Assembly: GCA_025175895.1 (NCBI GenBank)
Contig: JAKLTH010000216.1
Coordinates: 2,228,001-2,292,000, forward strand
Origin: Wurfbainia villosa
Taxonomy: Eukaryota > Streptophyta > Magnoliopsida > Zingiberales > Zingiberaceae
DNA: 64,000 nucleotides
Reading direction: 5' to 3'
The position numbers and the translations under genes were made by a program. Under the pieces are notes generated by a model that saw nothing but the letters and a program-made list of their open reading frames with translations, had not been told where the DNA came from and did no database searches. Positions 26,101-36,889 of this stretch are shown piece by piece. Position 1 is the first letter of the stretch; the number at the start of each line of letters is the position of its first letter.

Positions 26101-29100
26101 CTTAAGGTTAATGGATGGGGTAATTTTGGGCCAGTTAATATGCTTTCTTGTCATCCATTGTTATGTGATCATGTCTAGTATCTTGTTGTTAGAAATATTG
26201 TGAGGGGAATGAAAAAAATCTGTGTCTACTGAATTCTGTTTATGAAAAAGTAAAGCGGTAGCTTCTAAGTTTGTACAATTCCGGTTTCCTAATCGTGTAT
26301 AAGACCAATTGCCTATTTGGGAGCTGTACTGAAAACTTCGTCAGTCTTTTAGCAATGGGAAAATCAGATAGTTATATTTTTGCTTACTTCCTGGATTCAT
26401 TGTGTACAAGGTAGAAACACAATACAATTAAATTCTTCATTTTCTATGTATATTACGGAAAACTACTTAGCTTCAAATTTTTATATGGCACAAGATTAAT
26501 CGATAGAAAGGGAGCGTTGGCGTAATGGTAAAGTTGTTCCCTTGTGATCTAAAGGTCATGGGTTTGAGTCCGGAAAATAATCTCTTGTAAAGTAAAATAA
26601 GACTGTGTACAATAGATCCTTCTCCGAGACTCCACATGACGGGAACTTCATGCACTAGATTGTCTTTTACAAGATTAATCAACAATTGTTGTCTACTGCT
26701 TAAATTATTACTATAATGTTTTTGTCTATATATACAGCCAGAAATAGATTTGGGTTGAATACCAGGCTTTAGATCTATTTATAATTTGAAATACTTCAGT
26801 CGTATATTTGGTTAAAATTTTCTTATAAGCTATAATCTTTGACTTAAAATTTCTGTTCATATTTATTTTGCACCATAAGCTTTTATATAGATTCAATTCA
26901 TATTCATTATTAATTGCACCATATGCTTTCATATAGATTCAATAGGAACACGTATTAAGAAATGGTTTTGTAGAGCTTCATCAACCATAGTCGCAAACCT
27001 GACAGTTGACTGCTTCACTGATCTTGATGAATTTGAGGTATGTTCTGCAGATTCAGGTGACCTTTATGAGAGCTTCTTATTATTTGAAACTGATTTGGCA
27101 GAAAAGGAGAGACCATGCTCCTATTTTTTGTGTCGTGAGATCTCATACTATCTTCTTTCATGTCTTCCAAAATCTTGATGGAACTTGCGACTTGAAGTAT
27201 AAGAAACAAGGTTTAAAAATTCCCTGTTGAAGTCAGATTCAGTATCAGTCCGGAAAGATGCCTTCTCCTAGATACTACCTTCCAATATGTTATGCACTTC
27301 CAAAAACAATACTATAATAGTTTCATAGTCAATTGAATGAATATTTCATCAACAACTCAAAATTATAAATAGCATTTTAATTTATATCATACTATACTAT
27401 AAGAGCACTTCTAATAATGTCTTCTTATTTGTAGTCTCTACTAATACTAGAATGTCTGTTTCATTTATTACTTTATATAATAGTGAGTTAATTATTGTTA
27501 AAGGTATGATGCTCCAAGTCCATTAGTCTCACATATACAAGTGCAGTTGTTCATTATATAAATTGTGATATCTTTCCTAACAGCTCAAGCTTTTGAGCTT
27601 GTGGTTAATCAATCAATTTTAACATGGCTTAAGAGCTTGAAGTCCACAGCTTGAATCCTCCCTATGTAGGGAAAAAAAAAGGCCTGTAGCTTTGAGTCAT
27701 GTTGGACGTGAGGGGAGTGTTAAAGGTAGTAAGTATGCTCTACGTTCATTAGTCTCACATGGACAAGTGTGGTGGCCCATTTTATAAAGTGTAACATAGG
27801 TCCCAGCAGCTTGAGCCTTTTAAAATCAGTGATTAGCTAATCAACTTTAACAATTATAGATATAGTTGCATACTTATATTATATAGTTTATAAATTATTG
27901 TCATATCTATGCCTCTAAATAACTCAGAATTGTAATATCTAATTGAGGTTTAATAACTTAAAATTTTGTTTCCATTTAAATTTGTCTTGCTTGATGCATT
28001 TGTAAAACCAATATTACTCGTATGGATGGGACTTAGGGTCAACAATGTTGCCAAGTGACCGGTGGAACATTAACTCTCACCAATGGTAGTTGGTCTCAAT
28101 TTTGGTTCACAATGACAATGGTACTTATAGGTCATGCCAACCAATATGGAACAAAATAATGAGCGAGAGTTATTTACAGTACATGGAACAGATACATCTT
28201 GTATTGAAATTTCCCTTGCATTGTTTTTCTTGATTTATACGATGCCTTCTAGTCATATGGTTTTGTGCATGTTATTCCAAAGTTTTTGATATGTGGTCTG
28301 CAACAATTATTTAACTAGTTGTTCATGTAAAAACATTAATGCTGCCAAATCAATAGATAACTCTAATCTACAAAAAGTTTATGTAAGAAAGTAGAAGGAA
28401 TAGTTGTGAAGGGTTAACTGTAAAATCTAATTTGCCTCAAGGATTTTTAACCATGATACTCAAAATTGCAAGGCCATTCAAACTTACAATTTGATGTCAT
28501 AAGAGTCAAGATTTTATAGTGTTAGTCCATACTAGTTAGATTCAATTATATGTTTGTCCCTTTTGTGGTATATTTCTTTAGCAAAAATTGCCTTAAAGTT
28601 TGTTTGCTTTCCTTTTAGGGTTTGTGGTTTGATTCTAGCATATTTCAGATTAATTGCAATTCCTTTGCATACCAAGGGCCTATTCTTCAAACATAGGAAG
28701 CGGGCAAGAAAGGAGAGAAAGGAGAATGGAAAGGAAGTTGATACAAAGGAAAGGAAACAACGACGACAACCAAGTCATATCTCATTAGGTGGGATCGACT
28801 ATACGGAATATTTTTTGCCATTGAGCTCTATTCCCTACTATATCATCGTCTATAAAGGGACAGTCCGGTGCATGAGGCTCCAGCTATGCGGGATCCCAGG
28901 AAAGGATCTATTGTATGCAACCTTACCCTGCTTTGCAAGAGGTTATTTCCAGGAATCGAATCCGTAATCTCTAAGTCACAAAGCAACAACTTTGCCGTTG
29001 CGCCAAGACTCTCCTTCTACTATATCATCATCTATATTTAAATAAATTTTATTTTAATTTATTATTGTTAATTAAATTTTCTTTGATCTTCCTCTTCTTC

Positions 29101-31874
29101 GTTTAATATATATATATATATTTGTCATAGTTTCACATCGTCTAATTTGAGCATTTATTGATCGTCTAAGTAGATGTCCGTACCATCTTAAACGTGTCTC
29201 TCGAAATTTTTTCTCAGTAGGTGCAACTTCGATTTTCTCTCTAATGTTTGTGTTTCTTATTCTATCCATCCTCGTATGTCTGCACATCCACTTTAACATT
29301 TTCATCTTTGGAATTCTCATTTTCTGCTCATATGTTTGAGTCATAGTCCAACATTCAACTCCATATAATATAACAGATCTAGTTGTCATTTTGTAAAATT
29401 TTCTTTAAATTTCAGCAATATTTTATGATCACAAAAAACACCTGACACTCTCCTTCATTTCAACCATCCTACTTATATTGGAAGACATCTCTCTCAATCC
29501 CTCCATCCAAATTTATAGTTTATTTGATGATAATCTAAAGAAAGGAGAGGAGGTGGGAAAAGAGCAAAATGACAAAAGTACCCATTCATCTTCCCCCATT
29601 CTCCTTCTTGATGAATTCAAGAAAGCAGCAACAAGGAGCTTTTCATGGTGAGGATATGCAAGAGAACTATGACAGTGTGATGGATTTCCAGATGCTATAG
29701 ATGTTGTCAAGGACCTGTGGGTGGACGCTTTCAGCATGATGGAGGAATGCATGGAGTCAAGGGATTGGTTGATGTCAGGCGTGGAGGTGAACTTCAATTC
29801 GAGGACAGTGAGCCACGGATTGGCAAGCTTGCAGAGGAAGTCGATGATGGGGCATTCCTCTTGCTGCTGTGTTGGAAGGCAAAAGAGTTGTAGAAGATGA
29901 CCTAGAATCATCTTAGTGGTGTGATCTTCTGTGGAGGACAACCTCACTGAGCATCAACCAACATGGATGCCACTATGCATGGGTTCAAATGTTTTGAACA
30001 AGTTTGCTGGGTATTTTTGGCATTGCAGAATTGACTGGTCCATTTCCACCATATCTGCCCAGTTTCGTATGAACATCTTTTCTGGTGTTTTGCTTCCGTA
30101 GATGACCATTATCTTCTCTTCAGCTGTTCAAATAAATCAGTTAAAGGGGGCTTCCATAACGTGATCTCAGTTTCCCTCTCCACTAAAATGTAGCATTTAC
30201 TGCAATTAGGCAGGCCCTCAATGAATCAATTATTTGGACCTTATACTTGTTTCAGCTTAAACAACGTTTTATATACTTAATCACGGATAGTCTGATTTAT
30301 TCAGGTTATCACCAAAATTGAAGAATCTAGATTTTTCGTTATTCAGCATATTAAATATTCATTGCAATTTTCTTTGGGTGCTAAACGAATCAGTAGTTTG
30401 GACCTTATAAACTCAATAATGGATAATCCAATTTATGCAGGTCAGTGTCAAAGTTTATGAAAAAAAATTTATCGAATTTATCTAGCTTTTACCTCATTAT
30501 CTGGCTCTATATTTCTTTGATAAAACAACCTTAAAGACCGTTACCTGTCCTTTCAGGTCTACCCTGTTAATATTCCAGATCTTTCAGCTCAATGTCCACT
30601 GATAATATCAGGCCGATTTTATGGAAGGTTTCCAGAGACTCTTCAAGCTAAGGGAATCTTGGCTGACATGACTGATATTGCTATCGACTTGAAGGTGCAC
30701 AACACAAAAGATTTTCCTCTTGAGAAAGTAAGAAACACACATTTGAGTAAAATTTCCTTTGTTTCCTATGAAAAGAACCTATGACCAAGTATTTTAATCT
30801 GAACATCCTTAGCAAGTGGGACACGAATTTCTTATCAAAGAATAATCTCCACACCTTTGGCTGCATGGTATCATCTGGTAAAAGTGGCCTGGTCTTGCAT
30901 TCAACAAACTATGATATGTTAGTACAATGCTAGTTGCCCACACAATAGTCACGTGGCATGCTGACTAAATTTTTGCATTGGTCAGCTAGTATTTATGTGT
31001 GGAAACCAAATGCTGGTTCCTATTTAGCTTTCTATTCGTTTGAATCTAAAGTTCACAATAAGATTAAAGTTAAGCAAGGTCTGATATTAAAAAACTTAGT
31101 CTTGAGAAAGAACCTTTGATGGAGTTTTTTCTGCTATTGCCTCTAAATTCCTTGGTCATCAAAGTGATGTACTAACCCCTGTATCTATGCTCGTTTCTTG
31201 TTTGTCTGCAGTCTCTTTCTATCAGATATAGCTTGTGCACAAACTAGAATTTGATATTGACAGATGGCAGGCTTGAAGGTGGAGCCTTAAGAAAATGGAA
31301 AAAAAAACTCATAACGAGAAAGCTAGATTCTATTAGGGGTTGAGAAAAATTATTAACAAACTATATTGTACATACCATAGAGCAAAAAAACATTTCAACT
31401 CTAACCACAGACTTAGAATATGAAAAATCTTCTAGGATAAAAGTGATCCTATTGGAGGCTCATAAAATGAATGATAATTAAAGTTGTATACTTTAGAGGG
31501 CAATATCAGGTCTTTGAACTTTAAAAAGGTAGTTATATGATCTTACTGTTTGATTTGGAAATTGCATTTTAAAACTTTAAAGGTAGTAATGTGAACTTAC
31601 TGTTTGACTTGGAACTGGGTTTTGTTATCAGAAACATGTTAGCACTGTAATTAATAATTGAGTACTGCAAATGTAATTGTGGCATCAAGATTTTTTATCC
31701 CTCTCGATATATTTCTTTGCCCATGTATTTGCTGTATCAGATTAACACCACTTTCTACAGGCCCCTGTATAATAGTGTTTCTATCGAATGTACTCGCAGG
31801 CTTTGAACAAGCAGCATATTGATCTTCTTACAGCTCAGGCATGGTTTACTGAGAGTAAACAACTTGAGGAAAAG
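17150..31874 (+). CDS. Inter-alpha-trypsin inhibitor heavy chain-like protein with VWA domain; 11 exons, 3' end missing
   Basis: Exons 17150-17548, 18645-18794, 18896-19108, 19191-19280, 22377-22493, 24918-25187, 25354-25510, 25597-25674, 26946-27037, 30557-30727 and 31800-31874 join in frame into 604 residues with no stop. The N-terminal ~320 residues contain PMMYAVISDPRIVDNPDIPS, VYGRCDPPALIPL and a VIT-like region (ARWSQKLTYNDGQF, IPFNFPEYVTP). The von Willebrand A domain spans about 324-500 and keeps a full metal-site set: DVSQS (334-338), Thr405 (GGTD) and Asp433 (LITDG). Plant relatives are about 750 residues and end in a Cys-rich tail; that tail and any stop were not found after exon 11. 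VWA/VIT proteins mediate metal-dependent protein contacts; the plant role is poorly known. Introns 4, 5, 8 and 9 are swollen by mobile elements. It is either truncated or continues across a very long intron. Confidence 0.9.
17549..18644 (+). repeat. Intron 1 of the ITIH-like gene, with a ~97-bp tandem duplication (18190-18385)
   Basis: 'aacttctgaattt', 'atatacttaactatgtcttt' and 'taaatcataaatatg' occur in order twice, the second copy about 97 bp downstream with several changes. The rest of the intron is plain AT-rich DNA. Confidence 0.6.
19437..19580 (+). repeat. 72-bp tandem duplication in intron 4
   Basis: Two copies of a unit beginning 'ccatttcaacataggctgct' and containing 'gtgacctagttttag' start at about 19437 and 19509, with few differences. 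Confidence 0.8.
19869..20414 (+). mobile_element. hAT family A, copy 1: 546-bp non-autonomous element in intron 4
   Basis: The ends are CAAGGTCTAAAG and, reverse-complemented, CAAGGTTTTAAATACCG. They are flanked by perfect 8-bp target duplications GATTAGGT (19861-19868 and 20415-20422). The left half is GC-rich with GATCGCGATC palindromes (about 20024-20100). The right half is nearly pure A/T, then the shared terminal block 'acgataccgaaactgtatcg'. The A/T part closely matches 37560-37720 of the long copy, so it is an internal-deletion derivative. Confidence 0.9.
20423..22376 (+). other. Remainder of intron 4 of the ITIH-like gene
   Basis: AT-rich intron DNA with an (AG)n run near 20600. No exon or bounded element was recognised. 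Confidence 0.4.
22494..23454 (+). other. Intron 5, 5' part
   Basis: Intron DNA before the solo LTR. No exon or bounded repeat was recognised. Confidence 0.4.
23460..24790 (-). mobile_element. Solo LTR (1331 bp) of LTR family B in intron 5
   Basis: It begins TGTTAGGGGATC and ends GATTGCACCAACA (TG...CA) and is flanked by the 5-bp direct repeat CTTTA (23455-23459 and 24791-24795), the mark of LTR-retrotransposon insertion. No internal region is present, so two LTRs recombined to one. Read on the minus strand it starts TGTTGGTGCAATCGG, like the LTR at 33374, and it carries the same short tandem 'aagtcca..cttggca' motif. Non-coding. Confidence 0.9.
26502..26668 (+). mobile_element. Au-like tRNA-derived SINE in intron 8
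   Basis: A tRNA-like head 'gcgttggcgtaatggtaaag' (A box) is followed by 'ggtcatgggtttgagtccg' (B box), then 'taatctcttgtaaagtaaaa', 'gtgtacaatagatccttc', 'gggaacttcatgcactag' and a short T run. ACAAGATTAATC (26490-26501) recurs at 26669-26680 as a 12-bp target duplication. The head-to-tail order is that of plant Au SINEs. It is not a functional tRNA gene. Confidence 0.88.
27496..27852 (+). mobile_element. TRIM (terminal-repeat retrotransposon in miniature), 357 bp, intron 9
   Basis: Direct terminal repeats of 129 bp (27496-27624) and 135 bp (27718-27852) both start TGTTAAAGG and end TTTAACA. They share 'cattagtctcacat' and 'taatcaatcaattttaaca'-like parts. Directly after the left repeat is TGGCTTAAGAGC, three changes from the initiator-Met primer site TGGTATCAGAGC. 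Directly before the right repeat is the purine tract GTGAGGGGAG. Flanks are perfect 5-bp duplications ATTAT (27491-27495 and 27853-27857). It encodes nothing and would need helper proteins. Confidence 0.9.
27858..28756 (+). other. Intron 9 between TRIM and LINE fragment
   Basis: AT-rich intron sequence. No exon or bounded element was recognised. Confidence 0.4.
28757..29509 (-). mobile_element. 5'-truncated RTE-type LINE, minus strand, with nested SINE
   Basis: A minus-strand frame at 29389-29072 reads ILYGVECWTMTQTYEQKMR, then RETRLRWYGHLLRR and KRRRGRSKK, the C-terminal end of RTE reverse transcriptase polyproteins. It is closely similar to 53685-54278. The 3' end has 'gatcccacctaatgagatat' and a (TTG)n-like tail at about 28756-28772. 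The copy starts abruptly near 29509, normal 5' truncation. It is interrupted by a SINE at 28855-29016. Confidence 0.85.
28855..29016 (-). mobile_element. Au-like SINE nested inside the LINE fragment
   Basis: Minus-strand order is 'gtcttggcgcaacggcaaag' (A-box part), 'gattacggattcgattcctg' (B box), 'taacctcttgcaaagcaggg', 'tgcatacaatagatcc' and a short end. Flanking 20-bp duplications CTACTATATCATCGTCTATA (28835-28854) and its one-mismatch copy (29017-29036) are LINE sequence, proving the SINE came after the LINE. Confidence 0.92.
29510..30140 (-). pseudogene. Gene-like antisense fragment of unknown origin in intron 9
   Basis: On the minus strand, from about 30130 to 29560, an almost continuous frame reads IMVIYGSKTPEKMFIRNWAD, then ILQCQKYPANLFKTFEPMHS, one in-frame stop after GIHVG, then TEDHTTKMILGHLLQLFCLP and CPIIDFLCKLANPWLTVLEL. 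Residue composition and the ~190-codon length look coding, and base composition is richer than the surrounding intron. With an internal stop and no start it looks like a captured or processed fragment. I do not recognise the family. Confidence 0.4.
30728..31799 (+). other. Intron 10 of the ITIH-like gene
   Basis: AT-rich, with a short repeated phrase 'ttgaactttaaaa..gtagt..atg' near 31515 and 31570. No element was identified. Confidence 0.4.
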
Positions 31875-32371
31875 GTTTGATGCGACTATACTATTAAACT
31901 ATGACAAGCTGTACTTGCTAGTTTATAGGATCTAAGCAATGAAAACTTTTTTGCACGACTTCTCTGTGTTACCTTGCTTTTCTTAACCCAGAAATCTTAT
32001 CCTATGCTTTCATATTTGTTTTAATTTTACTGTGGATCTGAGCCATTGTTTCAGATTTAAAATATAAGCTGTATTTCTGTTGGTCATTATTATCCTCATG
32101 CCCCCTAGAGCAATATCCAGCAACATTTACTTTGATGTTTAGTTGCTCTTATGGAAAAACAAACTGTTTGAAATTTTTCTGCATGCAGTTATTTTCCCAG
32201 TTATATTGCACCTGCACTCGCTAGAGGTATATTAGTATTCTTATTCCGATATTGAATCGACTTTTTTTTTGTTAATAGTCCAGCTACATGTGTCCATCTG
32301 TGTTTGATACTCGATAACAATCTTATCCTTTTGTTTCATTCAGTTCAACACAAAATTATTGCTATTATGTC

Positions 32372-33238
32372 CAAGGTTTAAATTTCGATCTGTATCGAAG
32401 TTTCGGTTTGCGATTGGAACGATACGGTTTCGGTACCGTATCGTCCATTTCGATACTATTTCAATATTTTTTATCTTTTAAATATTAGTATTTAATTATT
32501 TAAAATGTTTATTATTCGTTTGATTTCAAGTGTTTATTGTTAAAGTATATTTCAATTTTTTTTTAAATGATATCCTTATAAAATTCTAAAATTATTTCAA
32601 TTTTTTTTTTTAATTAATTTTTAAAAAAGATTTTAAGATTTAATTTTAAATAAATTATAAATTCGAATTTAGAATTTTAATTAAAATATCTTTTATTTTT
32701 ATATTTTTAAATAAAAATATAAATTTATATAATTATATAAATAAATTAATAATTTATTTAATTAAAGTGTATATATATATATATATATAATTATAATTAT
32801 ATTATAATATATATATTAATTCATCTTACAATCGTGTTCGTGATCGTGCGTTTTCGCAGTGATCGCGAATGTGATCGCGCATTTCCGCAAGCAATCGCGC
32901 TCCTAGAGCGTGATCGCGATCGCTTTCCCGGCGCTCGATCGCGAATGCGATTGCATTCCGGGAATGTGAGCGCGATCGCATTCCCGCAAGCAATTGCACT
33001 CCCATAGCGTGATCGCAAATGCAATCGCTTTCCCGGAGCTCGATCGCGAACGCGATCGCGTTTTGGGAACGCGAGCGTGTTCCCACAGCGCGAACACGAT
33101 CGTGTTCCCACAGCGCGAATTCTTGCTGCTGCCTTGCTGCTGCTTACCGGTATCTCGCTCGCGTAACGATGTTGGTTCCACATCGGAATGAAAAAAATCG
33201 GGCGTTTCGGGCGGAACGGGTCAAAATTTAATACCTTG
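32372..33238 (-). mobile_element. hAT family A, copy 2: 867-bp non-autonomous element
   Basis: The ends are CAAGGTTTAAATTTCG and, reverse-complemented, CAAGGTATTAAATTTTG. Perfect 8-bp duplications ATTATGTC flank it (32364-32371 and 33239-33246). Orientation is opposite to copy 1: first the shared 'gatacggtttcggtaccgta' block, then an A/T half (32460-32820), then a GC-rich half (32830-33130) with many GATCGCGA / GCGATCGC palindromes. Long frames on both strands here are by-products of that repetitive composition. Confidence 0.92.
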
Positions 33239-33360
33239 ATTATGTCCCATACTAGGTTCATTCTAGTTTATCTTTTTAACTTTGTATATTCTAGTTTAAT
33301 GTTCAGTTAATTTGTCTACGGTTTGTTTTAAAACTTGTACAATGAATTTATGTTTTCTCT

Positions 33361-35576
33361 ATTAGGAGGAGATTGTTGGTGCAATCAGATCAAGATTGAC
33401 CAAGTTTGAATGAGATTCGAGTTAGAGTTGAGTTTCGATATTTGACAATACGATAATATAACTATAGGATGGTATGGGACATCCAAGATCATATGAGGGA
33501 GAGTGTTGATATAATTATTATTAGGTCAGGATAACCATGACGGATGAGAGTGTTGGTGTGACGAGAAGTCAAGTAGGTCAAGGTTGACCAAAGACTTGGC
33601 AAGTGATGTCCAATTGGATGTTAGCAAGTAGAAATCCAAGTTGGTCAAGGAGGACCGGACACTTGGTGGTTAGAAGTCCAACTGGGAGTTGGTGAGTGAG
33701 AAATCTGAGTGGGTCATAGTTGATCGGACACTTGGTGGTTTGAAGTTCAACAAGAAGTTGGCAAGGTAGAAATATAAGTGGGTCATAGAGGATCGAACAC
33801 TTAGTTATAGAAAGTCTAATAGGGAGTTGACAAGTGTGAAGTCTAGGTGGGTTAAGGTCGACCAGACACTTGGCACTAAGAGAAAAGTTCAAGTAGGTCA
33901 GGCACGACCATATGCTTGGTGTCGGAAAAGCTTTTGCAGGACTGGAGATCGGATGCAAGGCAAGGAAAGTTCAAACAGGTCAAGGAGGATCGGATGTTTG
34001 GTGAAGTGAAGTCCTGACAAGTCAAGGTGATTAGATGACTAGGCAAGTGAAGTTTTATTAGATCAAAATGACTGGATGACTAGGCAAGTGAAGTCCTGAC
34101 AGATCAAGGTGACCGGATGACTAGACAAGTGAAGTCTCGGCAGATCAGGATGACCGTGCTTGGCAAGTGAAATCCCGACAAGTTAAGGTGACCACTGATC
34201 GTGCTTGGCAGGTAAGTCCCGACAGGTCAGGGTGACCGTGCTTAGCAAGTGAAGGCTCGGCTGGTCAAGATGACTGTGCTTGGCAAGAGAAGTTCTAGTA
34301 GGTCACGGTTAACCGGATACTAGACAAGGGAGGTTCAGACAAATCAAGAGTGATCAGATGCTGGATGAGAAAAGTCCTAGTAGGTCCTAGTAGGTCACGG
34401 TTGAGAAAAGTCCCCAAGAGTCGCATACTTGGGGATGAGTACTCGATCAGTCGACTGGACTGGTGATTGGGCGATGAGAAGCAGTGCTCGGGCAGTCGCG
34501 CTCGGGCGATTGAGAAAGCAGTGCTCGGGCAGTCGTTGCTCGGGCAAGTGATGAGGAAGCGGCTGCTTGGGTGATGAGGAAGAGGTGCTTGGGCATTCAG
34601 GTCAGTGCTCGGGCGACGAGCGCGCGGAAGTGCTCGGGCACTCGAGTCGGAGACTCGGGTGCTTCGGTGCTTAGGCGGTTGCGAGGTCAGTGGTTGGGAA
34701 AGCCAACGCTCGAGAGCGATGCTCAAGAGACCGTGCTCGAGCAAGTGGAAAACGGGGCGCTCGACACTCAAGACTCAGTTGCTCGGTAAGCCAGTTGACT
34801 GATGAGTTGGTCAGTCGACTAGGGAAGGTGCTAGGAAAAAGTCGCGAGTCCAGTGCTCAGATGAGAAACCGAGTGCTCGAGAAGGTTACGATGCAGCAGT
34901 CGACTGTTGTGTTGAAGTAGTCGATTGACTATAATGTTAGGCGAATAGAAAGGCACTAAATCATTGACGATTCATTGGAGGCTTAGCGATTGGTGATAGA
35001 TTAGAGCGATCGGTGATCGAATTGAAATCCGATGTGGATCATGTCGTTGGGAGCAAACGGTTGAGTGACCAGTCGGCAGAGATCAACCGATGTTGAACTT
35101 ATAAAAGGAGGATTTCGTGAAGATTTGAAGTGCCGATTTCTGAGGATTTTGTAGGTGAAACGTTAGTGCATTATAGACCTTCAAGGTGTTCCAAAGCAAC
35201 CAAAGAGCGTTCAAGAAAAGCTTCCGTGTAAAGTATTTTTGTTTCTGTATTTAATTTGCATCTCTACACTTGTATTTGGTTGTATTGTAAAAGCTCAGGT
35301 TGTAAAAGGTTTCTTCATCTCCTTCGGAGTGTTTCCGAGAAGGAGAAAGAAGATAGTAGAGCTATTGACTGAGAGTTAGACCGTGGAGTAGAAATCGGGG
35401 ATTCCGAATCACGTAAAACCCGTATAGTCTTATGTATTTGTTTTTGTTCATGTTTTTATTGCCGCTACACACTAACAATTTATAGAGACAAGCACTCGAA
35501 CGCAATCGAATAACGAAATCGACGATCAAGTCACGATCGCTATTCACCCCCATTTAGCGCAACACTGGCCCTAACA
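33361..35576 (+). mobile_element. LTR of family B with remnant polypurine tract
   Basis: The LTR proper runs 33374-35576 (TGTTGGTGCAATC ... GGCCCTAACA). AGGAGGAGAT just left of it (33364-33373) is a polypurine tract, so this is a 3' LTR whose internal part was lost. The sequence left of the tract ends TTCTCT (33355-33360) and TTCTCT recurs at 35577-35582, which may be the original target duplication. Inside, 33540-34330 is a run of 40-60-bp subrepeats ('gtcaaggtgaccggatgact', 'aagtgaagtcc'), and 34440-34790 repeats 'gctcgggcagtcg'. Non-coding. Confidence 0.8.
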
Positions 35577-36889
35577 TTCTCTTGATGCAAAGGTTGGACC
35601 TATTCAATCCTTTGCTCAAGTTGAAAAAAAAATGAGAAGCGGCATATGTGTATGAAAGATAAAAGAAGCGTAAATGATGAAAGGAATCGTACATAAAATT
35701 GTTCTTTCTGTTGATTTCTTTGATCTCTTCTAGTCATGTTATTCACCACTGTTCTTTCTGTTGATATCTTGTAGTCATGTTATTCGCCACTCATCAAACT
35801 TCAGCTTAGCTTACTAGTTCATTTTACTTGGGACTTGCCTTTCCTTTGACTTCTGTAATTGGGAATTACGCACGCCCATATGAAATCTTTACTGGATATT
35901 TGGATCTCTGTTTCCATTAGCACTCTAGTTGAGTCGACGTTGTTGCGGATAAATCACCATGGATAAAGAAGTCTACTAATCGCTAGAGTTTTCTTGAACC
36001 TTGATTGGGGGAAGTTGTCTAGAATAGATAGAGGTGAGATGAGTTTAGTCAAATCAGGAATTGTAGCTGGCTAACTCAACCAAACTAGGAGGAGGTCGTT
36101 CAAGGTGGACTTAAATCAGTCAAGGTGAATTTTGCTCAACCAAAGTGAGTGAAACTTGTGTCCAGCTGGCTTGGAAAATGTTGGACACCTGACTGGAGAG
36201 AGTTTAGGGCAGGAGTTATTGGGTGTGTGATAGAATTAGTTGGCTTGGACTTTGATGGACGAGTTACTGGGTCTGGGTGTGTGATAAAATTAGTTGGTTT
36301 AAAGTGGTGATGAATGAGAATGGGATGGGTGTGGATCGAAGTGGAGATGGGAAACAAATTGTCGCTCGGTGTTGCCTAGAGTTATTCTAAACCTTCAGAA
36401 TTATTGCAGCGTGAGTTGCCATCCAATTCCCCAATTACATGTGGAATCCCTGGATTTGACTGTCGTCCGGCTGGACTTGACTGTCTCCCACTCTGTATAT
36501 TATGAACAAGCAGATTCAACCCCATTCACACAATTGATCACCTATGTCTGTCTGCATGTGCATAGAGTGGGTAATTTACCAATATCAAACTTGGTACATT
36601 ACTACATTATTAAGCTTATTTCTTATTGTACCTATCTCCCAGTCGCTCGGCCGGGATGAACTCTTTCTCGCCGGGTCGTTGGGTCGGCTTTAGGCCGAGA
36701 AGAGCTCTCTCTGTTGTAATAAAGAGGTGTCCTAAGACAATCGCCTTAAATATTAATACAATTTACTATTTAAGTGTACATTCTATATATATCTGATTGG
36801 ATCTTAAACTCATTTACTGAAGTCCACAATATGATGCATAGCATGAGAGAAATCATAATTGAATCGTGATTAGTGAGTATCTCATCATA
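35577..36889 (+). other. Non-coding DNA between LTR and long hAT element
   Basis: It contains a ~50-bp near-tandem duplication (about 35700-35798, 'tgttctttctgttgat' to 'agtcatgttattc.ccact') and other short direct repeats near 36020-36330. No missing ITIH or ClpS1 exon was found here despite a search. Confidence 0.45.

Noticed and set aside
26502..26590. A tRNA gene
   Set aside because: The A and B boxes belong to a SINE with a 12-bp target duplication and SINE tail. A proper cloverleaf with matching acceptor stem is not present.
32821..33261. Arg/Ser/Ala-rich 146-residue minus-strand protein
   Set aside because: It is the translation of repetitive GATCGCGAT palindromes in hAT copy 2, open in several frames at once.
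33540..34330. CRISPR-like array of short direct repeats
   Set aside because: The 40-60-bp repeats are degenerate subrepeats inside an LTR of a plant genome, without conserved repeats or unique spacers.
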